Shown here one piece after another: positions 25,993 through 34,607 of a stretch of 39,241 nt of DNA. The translations under genes and the position numbers were made by a program. Source of the DNA: Klebsiella pneumoniae (GTDB lineage Bacteria; Myxococcota_A; UBA9042); NCBI GenBank assembly GCA_945889325.1, contig CAMDBH010000002.1:1-39241 (forward strand), read 5' to 3'. The stretch's first letter is position 1. The number at the start of each line of letters is the position of its first letter. The notes beneath the pieces were generated by a model. It worked only from the letters and a program-made list of their open reading frames with translations. It made no database searches and was not told the DNA's origin.

Positions 25993-26176
25993 CAACATCG
26001 CGTTGAATTCCCGCTTCGCGGCTGCAAGGCGCGACGGGGCTGACGCCCGACGTCGCGCGCGGCCGCTTTGGGTTGAAGCGCAAAGCGGATCCCGCTATGC
26101 GGCGGCGTGGTCGTCGGACCAGCAACGACAACCAAAAACACTAGACAACCAACCGCCTGACCGCTAAGATCGCCAA
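25993..26176. other. Spacer between repeat copy B and the nucleotidyltransferase relic
   Basis: GC-rich spacer with small palindromes (CCGCTTCGCGG, GACGTCGC...GCGACG-like sequence) that may be a further repeat module. It has no equivalent beside copy A because that copy is cut by the window edge. No gene or clear promoter seen. Confidence 0.4.
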
Positions 26177-26631
26177 ATGCTTGAACTCAATGCCGATTGG
26201 GAACGGTTGCTTTCAGCGGAACGCCACTTGCCACTGCCTGTGCTGGGGACGGTTTTGGTCGGTGGCACGGCGGCGGCGATGGACGCGGGCCACCGCTTCA
26301 GCGCCGATGGCGACCACGTCCTGCAGGATTTGCGCCCACATTTCGAAGGCATTCTCGCTTCGCTTGAAGCAGCAGCCGGTTGGCAGACACAACGTGTGGT
26401 GCCACCGGTGCTCATTTTGGGCAACTTGCACGGTATCCCTACAGGTATTCGGCAGTTGCGCCGGATTGCGCCGCTGCAGACGGAGAAAAATACGACGATG
26501 AGGAATTGGCGCAGCGTCTGTTGCAAATTGCGACACAGGTGCCGCTCGACACGGCTTGGTTTTGGCAGGCCGCGCTCTCCGGACGCGGTTTGTCGGTGCC
26601 GTGGCAAGTGGCCGCGGCGTTGGAGTTGTAG
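26177..26631 (+). pseudogene. Frameshifted AbiEii-like nucleotidyltransferase relic
   Basis: Frame 1 from the ATG at 26177 reads a nucleotidyltransferase-like start: VLVGGTAAAMDAGHRFSADGD (GG...DxD catalytic signature), then VVPPVLILGNLHGIPTGIRQL. After the A5 run at 26486-26490 the sensible sequence continues in the -1 frame (KYDDEELAQRLLQIATQVPL...WQVAAALEL, stop at 26629-26631), while frame 1 turns Arg/Cys-rich. One missing A would restore an ORF of about 152 residues. Family members I recall are longer, with a further core block after this point, so an internal deletion is also possible. AbiEii-type proteins are toxins or antitoxin-like transferases. It sits next to an MNT/HEPN pair and repeat copy B. 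Confidence 0.6.
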
Positions 26632-26817
26632 TGTCGGAAAGCGGCGTTAACCGCTTTGCTGGAACTGCTATTTCGCGGGCACCCACGCAAAAAAGTGATT
26701 ATTTACAGACAATTTCCGTATCTAATACCCATTGCGCCAAATTCGGATCGACGGTGATAGGAAACTGCAGCCGCGCCCGCGTCCGAAAAAGGGCCCGCAC
26801 CACCCGCCCCTACACAA
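26632..26817. other. Short spacer with palindromes between convergent accessory genes
   Basis: Contains AAAGCGGCGTTAACCGCTTT (26638-26657), a 7-bp stem around CGTTAA that could terminate either neighbour. It also holds a partial tail of the mosaic repeat (ACCCGCCCCTACACAA, about 26801-26816) ending at the HEPN gene stop. No gene seen. Confidence 0.45.
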
Positions 26818-27261
26818 CTATCCAACTTCCGCAAATCCGCGAGGCAAAGGCCCCAAAACGCCGCAACCCTGCGCTAACAAGTAGTTGTCGAAAGCAGCGG
26901 CCAAACGAACGCCGCGCGCGACTTCTTCGTTCGCTCCCGCAGCATCCAAGTGAAAATGGCGATTGTAGTCGGCCTGGTTGCGCAAACTATACATTTCCGC
27001 GAGCAGCCGGCTGCACGCAGGTTCGACCAGCCCCGATTTAACCAAGTGCAGTGCGACCAAACTCTGCAGCCCGCGGTGAGACTCTGCTTCAACGCCTTGC
27101 AGCAGCAATGCCGCACACGCTTGGTGGTAGATCGCGTAATACATTGAACTTATGGCCTCGTCGTACAGACCCAAGCCCAAAAGCGCGCTTGCAGCCGCCC
27201 ATGAGCCACGCGCTTTGCTTAGCTCGGCGTCGATGTGCAGGGTTTGGTTGGCTTCAGTCAT
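26818..27261 (-). CDS. HEPN-domain protein (UPF0332-like), probable toxin of an MNT/HEPN pair
   Basis: 147 residues, nearly all helical. The middle has the HEPN hallmark EAISSMYYAIYHQACAALLL and HRGLQSLVALHLVKSG. The C-terminal motif is R94-NQAD-Y99 followed by NRHFH, the UPF0332-type version (RxxADY). The canonical RNase motif of HEPN toxins is Rx4-6H; here the first histidine is eight residues after Arg94, so RNase activity is uncertain. Its ATG overlaps the stop of the upstream MNT gene by four bases (ATGA), which sets a fixed production ratio. Known MNT/HEPN pairs act as toxin-antitoxin systems in which MNT nucleotidylates the HEPN tyrosine; Y99 is the obvious candidate here. Confidence 0.85.
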   Translation of the reverse strand: MTEANQTLHIDAELSKARGSWAAASALLGLGLYDEAISSMYYAIYHQACAALLLQGVEAESHRGLQSLVALHLVKSGLVEPACSRLLAEMYSLRNQADYNRHFHLDAAGANEEVARGVRLAAAFDNYLLAQGCGVLGPLPRGFAEVG

Positions 27262-27617
27262 GCTATCCCATCGCGATACAACGTAATTCCGTCGCGGTCC
27301 AAGTTGCGCGCCAGCAGCGTTTCCGTTTGACGTAAGAAGTCGAGTTCGGCTTGGCTCAGCACCTGCAATTCAATCAGCACCTCGAGTTCGACGTTGATAT
27401 CTGATGCAATTCCAATGGCTTTCAACCGATCGCCCAGCGAGTTGATGCAGTCCAGCACGACCAACACGTCGATGTCGGAGTCGGCCCGTTGGGTCCTGCG
27501 CGCCATGGAACCGTACAGCGACACGCATCGCAACCGCTCGCCGTAGTGACGGCCAAGGCGAGTCACCAATTCTTGCAACGGTTGCGCGATGTTGGCTGGA
27601 AATTGCCTGGCGCTCAT
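27258..27617 (-). CDS. Minimal nucleotidyltransferase (MNT), probable antitoxin partner
   Basis: 119 residues from the ATG at 27617; an in-frame TTG six codons upstream is possible but lies close to the predicted transcription start. The catalytic signature is GSMARRTQRADSDIDVLVV (Ser37, Asp48, Asp50), the pol-beta-type GSxAR...SDxD motif. Preceding helices (LQELVTRLGRHYGERL) and VELEVLIELQVLSQAELDFL complete the minimal fold. In characterised pairs it transfers AMP to the HEPN partner and silences it. It comes first in the operon, before HEPN, with a four-base overlap. Confidence 0.87.
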   Translation of the reverse strand: MSARQFPANIAQPLQELVTRLGRHYGERLRCVSLYGSMARRTQRADSDIDVLVVLDCINSLGDRLKAIGIASDINVELEVLIELQVLSQAELDFLRQTETLLARNLDRDGITLYRDGIA

Positions 27618-27650
27618 GCGCAACTCAAAGCGCAAAACTGCGCCGAATTC

Positions 27651-27679
27651 AGTGTAGCGTGGCAGGGATCGACGTGCAA
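27651..27679 (-). promoter_or_regulatory. Sigma70-type promoter of the MNT/HEPN operon
   Basis: On the minus strand TTGCAC (27679-27674), exactly 17 bases, TACACT (27656-27651). Transcription starts near 27644, about 27 bases before the MNT ATG. The same -10 box, TACACT, is used by the Tat-signal gene at 7954. Confidence 0.6.
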
Positions 27680-27733
27680 GGTAGATCGAACGGACTGGGC
27701 AATTTACGAGATTGACTGCCTATATTGCCTATC

Positions 27734-28741
27734 CTACACCGCTGAATCCAACGCAACCGTCGCCAACCGCAAACAAGCCGCTTGGACTTGCGGAGCATTG
27801 GCAAGCGATCGCAGCGCCGGCGTCGTGCCTTTGCACTCGTCCACAGCCCGCGCACAGCGCGGATGAAAGGCGCAGCCGGTGGGTGGATTCAACGGGCTGG
27901 GAATTTCGCCACTCAACACAGCCAGGCCTCTTTGACGGGCCAGCACAGGATCGGCCAGCGGCACGCTGGCCAAAAGGGCTTGCGTGTACGGGTGTTGTGG
28001 ATCGGTCAGGACCTGTTCGGCTGGGCCCATTTCTACGATTTTGCCCAAGTACAACACCGCCACTACGTCGCTCAGATGGGCGACGGCTGCCAAATCGTGG
28101 GCGATGAACAAGTAAGTCAGGTTGCGCTGTGTGCGCAGATCGCTTAGCAAATTGAGAACTTGTGCTTGAATCGATACGTCGAGCGCCGAAATCGGTTCGT
28201 CCAAGACCAACAACTGCGGGTCGGTCGCGAGCGCGCGCGCGAGGCCAATGCGTTGCCGCTGGCCGCCGGAGAATTCGTGCGGATAGCGCTGGCGCAGTTC
28301 AGGAGCTAGGCCCATTTGTTCAAAAAGTTCGCAGACTTTTTGCTCGATTTGTTTCGGCGACAGCTTGAAGTGCACTTGCAGCGGTTCGGCCACGCAATCG
28401 CCTGCGCGCATCCGCGGGTTGAGCGAGGCATCCGGATCCTGGAACACAATCTGCATTTGGCGGCGAAAGGGCAGCAATTGCTTGGTGTTGAGGTGCGTGA
28501 TGTCGCTGCCGCCAAAGGAAATCTGGCCCGAGGTGATGGGAGCAAGGCGCAAAAGCGCCCGGCCGATGGTCGACTTGCCGGAGCCAGATTCACCTACTAA
28601 TCCAAGGACTTGACCGCGGGCGAGCCGGAGAGAAACGCCATCGACCGCGCGGACGACTTGCGCTTCGCCGCGCAAAATACTGCGGCTGCGCACAGGAAAA
28701 TGCACCTTTAAATCGCGGATTTCCGCCAAAATCTCAGGCAT
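27734..28741 (-). CDS. Oligopeptide/dipeptide-type ABC transporter ATPase, DppF/OppF-like
   Basis: 335 residues. The start at 28741 is preceded by GGAG and overlaps the upstream stop by eight bases. Walker A GESGSGKST, Q-loop FQDPDASLNPRM, signature EFSGGQRQR, Walker B LLVLDEPISALD and the switch His in FIAHDL are all intact. The C-terminal oligo_HPY region ends in CAFHPRCARAVDEC, the Cys cluster typical of peptide/nickel importers. It would pair with the adjacent DppD-like ATPase on the inner face of the membrane. No permease or binding protein is encoded nearby, so the substrate is open (peptides, nickel, opines or other). Confidence 0.93.
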   Translation of the reverse strand: MPEILAEIRDLKVHFPVRSRSILRGEAQVVRAVDGVSLRLARGQVLGLVGESGSGKSTIGRALLRLAPITSGQISFGGSDITHLNTKQLLPFRRQMQIVFQDPDASLNPRMRAGDCVAEPLQVHFKLSPKQIEQKVCELFEQMGLAPELRQRYPHEFSGGQRQRIGLARALATDPQLLVLDEPISALDVSIQAQVLNLLSDLRTQRNLTYLFIAHDLAAVAHLSDVVAVLYLGKIVEMGPAEQVLTDPQHPYTQALLASVPLADPVLARQRGLAVLSGEIPSPLNPPTGCAFHPRCARAVDECKGTTPALRSLANAPQVQAACLRLATVALDSAV

Positions 28742-29792
28742 GCGCGGCTCCGCCAGCGTGCACTTCACCGCGCTGCGCGCGTTGTGCCGCCGCCCACGCC
28801 GGCACTTCGGCGGCGCGAAAACAGCGGGTCAAATGGTCGCTTTCTGGCGCAACTGGCAGCAACGGCGGGCGTTCGGCGACGCAGCGCTGATCGGCGAGCG
28901 GACAACGCGGTGCAAAGACGCAGCCTTTTGGCCGATTTTGTGGCAGCGGCGGCATGCCGGCAATCGCAAACAGTCGCCCGCCGCGCTTTTGGGCCGAGGG
29001 CAAACTGCCGAGCAAACCGACCGTGTAGGGGTGCTGCGGATCGCGAAAAAGCGTTGTGGCATTGGCTTGTTCCATCACCATGCCGCCGTACATCACCAGC
29101 ACGTGATCGGCCATGTTGGCCACAATCGCCAAATCGTGGGTGATGAATACCAGCGCCGTTCCGCGGTATTTCTGAATGGTTTTAAGTAATTGCAGAACTT
29201 GAGCCTGAATCGTCACGTCCAGCGCCGTTGTCGGTTCGTCGGCAAAAATCAGGTCCGGCTTGCACAGCTGCGCCATGGCGATCACGACGCGCTGGCGCAT
29301 TCCTCCTGATAATTCATGCGGATATGCCGCAAGCCTCTGCTTGGCCGCTGGGATGCCGACATCGGTCAACATCTGCGTGCTCAGCTCATCTGCGCGTTTG
29401 CGCGAAATATTTTGATGCAGAATCAGAACTTCAGCCAGTTGCGCCCCGATGGTCAAATACGGATTGAGCGCCGTCATGGGATCCTGAAAGATCATCGCCA
29501 TGCGGTTGCCGCGCAATTGGCGCAGCTTGCTTTCGGCCAGACTCAGCAGGTTCTCGCCGTGCAACGCCAGCAGTGCCGCTGTCACCCGCGTTTGGCTTTT
29601 GTCGTGCAAACCCATGGCGGCCAAGGCGGACACGGTCTTGCCACTGCCGCTTTCACCAACAATACAGAGGGTTTGGCCGTGGTGCACGCAAAACGACACA
29701 TCCTCCACCGCAGGCACGTCGCCGTCGTCGGAGCGAAAAGTTACCTGCAAGTGTTTGATTTCTAAGACCGGTGCCGTAGCGCCCGCGCTCAA
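28734..29792 (-). CDS. Oligopeptide/dipeptide-type ABC transporter ATPase, DppD/OppD-like
   Basis: 352 residues. Walker A GESGSGKT (46-53), Q-loop FQDPMTALNPYL, signature ELSGGMRQR, Walker B LIFADEPTTALD, switch His in FITHDL, and the C-terminal cluster CVFAPRCPLADQRC. The start codon is a TTG at 29792 that overlaps the upstream gene's TGA (TTGA). No ATG or GTG lies between it and the conserved LEIKHLQVTF, so a rare coupled TTG start is the best reading. It forms a heterodimer partner for the downstream ATPase; the two genes overlap by eight bases. Confidence 0.92.
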   Translation of the reverse strand: MSAGATAPVLEIKHLQVTFRSDDGDVPAVEDVSFCVHHGQTLCIVGESGSGKTVSALAAMGLHDKSQTRVTAALLALHGENLLSLAESKLRQLRGNRMAMIFQDPMTALNPYLTIGAQLAEVLILHQNISRKRADELSTQMLTDVGIPAAKQRLAAYPHELSGGMRQRVVIAMAQLCKPDLIFADEPTTALDVTIQAQVLQLLKTIQKYRGTALVFITHDLAIVANMADHVLVMYGGMVMEQANATTLFRDPQHPYTVGLLGSLPSAQKRGGRLFAIAGMPPLPQNRPKGCVFAPRCPLADQRCVAERPPLLPVAPESDHLTRCFRAAEVPAWAAAQRAQRGEVHAGGAAHA

Positions 29793-31315
29793 GGCGCCTG
29801 ACCGGCAGGAGGCCGCGAACCGCCGACGCCGCCTATGCGCCCCAGACCCAAACCGCCGCCGCGGCGTTCTTCCTGTGCGCGTCCGGCATTGGCCGCCGGC
29901 GCCGCGTCGTCGGTCAAATGCATCCCACCTGCCGCGGGATTTTCAAAGTGCAGCGCGACACCGCCTGCGGGTACGTCCAGCAGCAATGCCGGTGCGTCAG
30001 CTTTGCCTTCAGCGCCGGGTTTGCCTTTTTCTTCAGCGGCTTGCAGAACCAATTCGATCGGACGATACAGGCCACGCCGGTCGTGGCACGGCGTGCCCTT
30101 GGCCACGGCGGCACACGTATCGCGCAGACCGTCGACCGCGCGCACGACTTCTTCAAACGGCGCCAACGCTTCGATCGCCACGCTCGCTGCGCCAACCGAC
30201 GGCATCGCCCCGCGCAATTTTAGCGCCCACGCGGACAGAGTTTCCAGCACATTGCCCAGCAGTTCTGGAGTCATGGGCTCCCCGCCCCTGCGCTGAAGTT
30301 CCAAACTCAAGCCGTGCTCAGTGACGTGCACAATCACAGCGGTCAGGTCGTCAGGCGCCTCACCCGCCGAAGCTTTTGATTCGTCAGCGGTTGTCGTTGC
30401 CCCAACCGCGGGACCCACCGGCGGTAGCACGGCGTCTGGCAAAAGCCGAACTAGATCGCCACCATAGGATGCAACCGCCAGCACCGGCGTCGCGCCGTTG
30501 GCGCTCAACGTTTTGCGCGCGGCGTCGACCGCCGAAAAACTGATCCGCCTATCGACCAAAAGCCAAACGGTTTTGCCGCGCAGCGCAGCGCCCGCGTCGG
30601 CCAGCGGCTTGTACTGATCACCCGCCATCTGCGCAGGATCAAAGTCAAAAGCTTGTTTGCCGGTTGACGCCCGCAGTGCGGTTGCGTCGCACAAGCCAGC
30701 GTCCGCGTGGCAACGCACCGGACCGATGGCCTTGCCATCGAGGTAAACGTTGGTTCTGCCGACCAGCACAGTGGTGGCAAGCCATTGGCGCGGCTCGCGT
30801 TTTGCCGGTGGTCCGCCGACTTGAACGGGACTGTTCTTGTCCGCGCCGTTCTTTGCCGCGCCATTTTTGTCATCCGCGCCTTGCGGTGCGCCCGGCTGAT
30901 CCGGTTTACCTGTATTTTGCACGCCTTCACGCGGCGCTCCTCCCAAACGATCTTCATCACCCGGTTTGCGCGGCGCCGCAACAACGGTTGCTGTCGCTTC
31001 GCGCCAAGGTAGCGCGACGCTCTCACCAGCGGTTGAGCGGGCCAATTCAATTTGGTATTCGGCATCGAGCGATGTCACCAGTTCGGCAGCTACAGATTCA
31101 ACCCGCTTTTCAGCAGCTTGCGGCCCAGCAGCGTGGTGTTGCTTGTCCTGATCGGCGACCTTGGCCCCGGGTTGCGGCTTTTGATCGTCTTTGTTGCAAC
31201 TGTTCAGCGCAAACGCCAAACCGATGCACGTGGCTAAAATGCCAACCGTTTTCCACCCCAGCGATGCCTGCGCAACGCCCGATGTGCTTTGAATATCTCT
31301 GTATTTATTCGACAT
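29789..31315 (-). CDS. Putative lipoprotein with two ExbD-like modules (508 aa)
   Basis: Start at 31315, inside the end of pdxA (11-base overlap), with GGGGGG as ribosome binding site. The N-terminus has a 20-residue polar stretch, a hydrophobic segment and lipobox LNSC (Cys40). A disordered Lys/Asp/Gly/Pro region follows (about 45-165). Two segments then look like the periplasmic domain of ExbD/TolR: VLVGRTNVYLDGKAIGPV through LRGKTVWLLVDRRISFSAV and SANGATPVLAVA; and AVIVHVTEHGLSLELQRRGG through ALAPFEEVVRAVDGL. The tail is Gly/Arg/Pro-rich. The resemblance is structural and unproven. Location between pdxA and two ABC ATPases suggests an envelope role, but no function can be assigned. Confidence 0.7.
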   Translation of the reverse strand: MSNKYRDIQSTSGVAQASLGWKTVGILATCIGLAFALNSCNKDDQKPQPGAKVADQDKQHHAAGPQAAEKRVESVAAELVTSLDAEYQIELARSTAGESVALPWREATATVVAAPRKPGDEDRLGGAPREGVQNTGKPDQPGAPQGADDKNGAAKNGADKNSPVQVGGPPAKREPRQWLATTVLVGRTNVYLDGKAIGPVRCHADAGLCDATALRASTGKQAFDFDPAQMAGDQYKPLADAGAALRGKTVWLLVDRRISFSAVDAARKTLSANGATPVLAVASYGGDLVRLLPDAVLPPVGPAVGATTTADESKASAGEAPDDLTAVIVHVTEHGLSLELQRRGGEPMTPELLGNVLETLSAWALKLRGAMPSVGAASVAIEALAPFEEVVRAVDGLRDTCAAVAKGTPCHDRRGLYRPIELVLQAAEEKGKPGAEGKADAPALLLDVPAGGVALHFENPAAGGMHLTDDAAPAANAGRAQEERRGGGLGLGRIGGVGGSRPPAGQAP

Positions 31316-32396
31316 GTCGATTGCCCCCCGTATTCCAAGTGAGCGCCGCCATGCGCTCGGCCCGTTGCAACGCCTGCACCATACTACCCGGATCGGCAAC
31401 GCCTTTTCCGGCGATGTCGTAGGCCGTGCCGTGATCCGGTGAGATCCGCGGCACCGGCAAACCACAGGTCAAATTGTAGCCGTCGTGGAAATGCACCGTC
31501 TTGAGCGGCCCCAAGGCCTGATCGTGATACATGCAAAGCACGGCGTCAAAGCGCCCGGTCATCGCGCGGTAAAACACCGAATCGGCGACCATCGGCCCGT
31601 CGATATCGATACCCATGGCGCGCAATTGCTGGATTGCCGGCATGATAATCCGCTCTTCTTCATCGCCCAAACGCCCGCCTTCACCCGCATGCGGGTTGAG
31701 CCCACACACCGCCAGCCGCGGCGACGCGATATCCAGCCAGCGCACCAGCCCATCGACGGCAGCCAAGCCGCAGCGAACAATATCTTCTGTTGTCAGAAGT
31801 TTGGCTACATCGCGCAGCGCAATGTGCGTCGTGACCGGCACCACGCGCAAGCGCGGGCCAGCGAGCATCATCGCATAGCGCTTGGCCCCGAGTTGGCCCG
31901 CCAAGTATTCGGTCTGGCCGGGAGGCCGCGGATCCAAGTGATCAAAAATGCCCTTGGGCACGGGGCCCGTCACCATGGCGTCGAGCAAACCGTTGTTCGC
32001 CGCGGTCGCCATCGCTTCCAGCGCACGAAACGCCTGATTGCGACTTTGTTCTGTAGAATTACCGGGTTGCGGAGAAGTTGCCCCTTCGGTCCCGCCCGCA
32101 ACTGGCACGATGTTGAGGCGGGCGCCGGCAACTTCTGGCTCCGAACGCGCCAAACCGAAGCGCTCACACGCCGACCGCAGCCAACGCTGCAATTCCGCCG
32201 CGACAAAAATATCAACGGACATGCGCTCATGCAGGTGGGTGTGCAATAGGCCTTGCAACAACACCTCAGGGCCAATCCCCGCCGCATCGCCCAACGTCAT
32301 GCCGATGCGCGGGCACGATCGATCGGGAGGCTGATCGGGAAAATGACCATCGCTCGGCGTGCGGTAAAGCCGCGGCGCGGTGTAAGTGTGGGTCAT
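31305..32396 (-). CDS. pdxA: 4-hydroxythreonine-4-phosphate dehydrogenase PdxA
   Basis: NAD-dependent oxidation of 4-phosphohydroxy-threonine in the DXP-dependent vitamin B6 pathway. 363 residues from the ATG at 32396 (CCGGAG upstream). Motifs: GMTLGDAAGIGPE (usual form GDPAGIGPE; here Pro is Ala), TTHIALRDV, CGLNPHAGEGG and CMYHDQALGPLKTVHF, which supply the three metal-binding histidines, and RISPDHGTAYDIAGKG. The N-terminal ~28 residues before the conserved core are extra. First gene of an overlapping four-gene run. PdxA homologues of a second class occur in catabolic clusters, so a role other than B6 synthesis cannot be excluded. Confidence 0.93.
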   Translation of the reverse strand: MTHTYTAPRLYRTPSDGHFPDQPPDRSCPRIGMTLGDAAGIGPEVLLQGLLHTHLHERMSVDIFVAAELQRWLRSACERFGLARSEPEVAGARLNIVPVAGGTEGATSPQPGNSTEQSRNQAFRALEAMATAANNGLLDAMVTGPVPKGIFDHLDPRPPGQTEYLAGQLGAKRYAMMLAGPRLRVVPVTTHIALRDVAKLLTTEDIVRCGLAAVDGLVRWLDIASPRLAVCGLNPHAGEGGRLGDEEERIIMPAIQQLRAMGIDIDGPMVADSVFYRAMTGRFDAVLCMYHDQALGPLKTVHFHDGYNLTCGLPVPRISPDHGTAYDIAGKGVADPGSMVQALQRAERMAALTWNTGGNRHVE

Positions 32397-32429
32397 GCCA
32401 ACTCCGGTTCTTGCCTGATGCGCTGCCAC

Positions 32430-32457
32430 TTGCCGCACCTCGTAGGCATGTTAGCAT
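32430..32457 (+). promoter_or_regulatory. Overlapping divergent promoter candidates (peptidase / pdxA)
   Basis: Plus strand: TTGCCG (32430-32435), 16 bases, TAGCAT (32452-32457), for the peptidase gene starting at 32508. Minus strand: an extended -10 TGC-TAACAT at 32453-32448 for pdxA, with no good -35. The two -10 boxes overlap, so the promoters would exclude each other. Confidence 0.35.
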
Positions 32458-32507
32458 GAAAATTGCCGCGACGGAACGCGCAATTTCGCGCATGGGGAAC
32501 AGATACT

Positions 32508-33218
32508 ATGCAGTGGCCAAGCAACCAAGCAGCGCTCGATCTGCGCACCGATCCAACGCTGGATCCCGCCGTGCGCGCCGTTCTGGAGCGGCAGTTAGAC
32601 GGCATCGCCGCTACTTTGGCGCGCTGGGGCAAATTCTCACGGCCGGTGCATTTGACAACTACTGATGATCGCAACAATTTGTCGGTCGACCAGTCGCAGC
32701 CGTGGCACAACTCACTGCGTGGCGTCGCGACGTTGGACAGCGTGGTGATTTTGCAGCCAAAGTTGTGGGTCGGCGTGTATGCGCCTAATTCACTTGAGGA
32801 ATTGCTGTTGCACGAGCTTGCCCACGTGCTCTTGTTTCAGCGCGCCAGTGCCGATGATGCCAAGACGATGCCCTATTTTCCCACGTGGTTTCGTGAAGGT
32901 ATGGCCACGCTTGTCGCCGAAGGGTCGCCCGATGCGCGCTGGCGCCGCGAACTCGGCGCGCATCCGCAACTCGACCTGCTGGCCGATGCCGATGAGGAAC
33001 TCGTTGCGCAACACGGCGACGCCGTCTATCGGCATGCAGCGATCTTGTTTGCACTCTGGATGGATCTTTTTGGATCGAGCGGACTTGCAACATTATGCCG
33101 CGCCATGCGCAAAGGGCACAGTTTTGCGGCGGCGCACTTGAAAGCGTCCGGTATGGGTGATTGGACGTTTTGGGCTGGGCAATGCGCGGCCATGCGAGCC
33201 GAAGCGAACACCCAATAG
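32508..33218 (+). CDS. Small HExxH metallopeptidase (peptidase MA-like, 236 aa)
   Basis: Gluzincin-type zinc peptidase. HELAH (His102, Glu103, His106) in LLLHELAHVLLF and the third ligand Glu130 in FREGMATLVAEG match peptidase-MA-like domains. Start chosen at the ATG at 32508 with GGGGAA upstream; the TTG at 32463 lies close to the predicted promoter. No signal peptide or membrane segment is visible, so it appears cytoplasmic, which is unusual for this fold in Gram-negative bacteria. The substrate is unknown. It is convergent with frr, three bases apart, and divergent from pdxA. Confidence 0.82.
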   Translation: MQWPSNQAALDLRTDPTLDPAVRAVLERQLDGIAATLARWGKFSRPVHLTTTDDRNNLSVDQSQPWHNSLRGVATLDSVVILQPKLWVGVYAPNSLEELLLHELAHVLLFQRASADDAKTMPYFPTWFREGMATLVAEGSPDARWRRELGAHPQLDLLADADEELVAQHGDAVYRHAAILFALWMDLFGSSGLATLCRAMRKGHSFAAAHLKASGMGDWTFWAGQCAAMRAEANTQ

Positions 33219-33221
33219 ATC

Positions 33222-33770
33222 CTATACTTCCAAAATTTCGGTCTCTTTATCAACGACCAATTGATCAATGCGTTTGATCGACGCATCGACAATATCCTGC
33301 ACTTTCTTCTTGGCTTTGTGTACGTCGTCTTCGGGCATGTCCTCGATCATCTCGATCATGTCATTGGCGTCGCGGCGGGCGTTGCGGGTGCCGATCTTGG
33401 CTTCTTCCATCAAACCTTTGAGCAATTTGACCATCTCGCGGCGGCGATCGCCTGTCGGCGCCGGCACCGGCACCAACACCACGTCGCCGCGGTTGGACGG
33501 CGTCAGGCCGAGATTAGCCGCCAAAATCGCCTTTTCAATCGCAGGGCACATGTTGCGCTCCCATGGTTTGACCTGCAACATTCGCGCATCGATGACGCTC
33601 AGCGTGGCGATTTGGGCAACGGGCGATTCATTGCCGTAGTAGTCGACGCGTACGCCATCGAGCAAGCCGGTGTTGGCGCGTCCCGTGCGCAACTTGTTCG
33701 CTTCACGGCGAAAAGCGTCGATCGTGGCACTTAGCCGCACCGCCAGTTCGTCGTAAATTTCCTGTTCCAT
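33222..33770 (-). CDS. frr: Ribosome recycling factor
   Basis: Splits post-termination ribosomes together with EF-G. 182 residues, normal length. Motifs: FRREANKLRTGRANTGLLDGV, TLSVIDARMLQVKPWE, ANLGLTPSNRGDVV, PTGDRRREMVKLLKG, RNARRDANDMIEMIE. AAGGA precedes the ATG. Last gene of the rpsB-tsf-pyrH-frr cluster. Confidence 0.98.
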   Translation of the reverse strand: MEQEIYDELAVRLSATIDAFRREANKLRTGRANTGLLDGVRVDYYGNESPVAQIATLSVIDARMLQVKPWERNMCPAIEKAILAANLGLTPSNRGDVVLVPVPAPTGDRRREMVKLLKGLMEEAKIGTRNARRDANDMIEMIEDMPEDDVHKAKKKVQDIVDASIKRIDQLVVDKETEILEV

Positions 33771-33814
33771 CGGCTGATCCTTTGGTTGGTCGCGGGCAAT
33801 TCGAACATTTGTCT

Positions 33815-34564
<750 letters not shown>

Positions 34565-34607
34565 TCAGTGTATTGGTCGTCAATCGGCAGCAAGCTGGGC
34601 AGATCGC

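Noticed and set aside
25640..26141. Short open frames on both strands beside repeat copy B
   Set aside because: The products are made of translated repeat modules and have no start signals.
26483..26492. Programmed -1 frameshift at GAGAAAAAT
   Set aside because: The run does not form a proper X-XXY-YYZ slippery heptamer in the zero frame and no downstream stem-loop or pseudoknot was seen; an indel is simpler.
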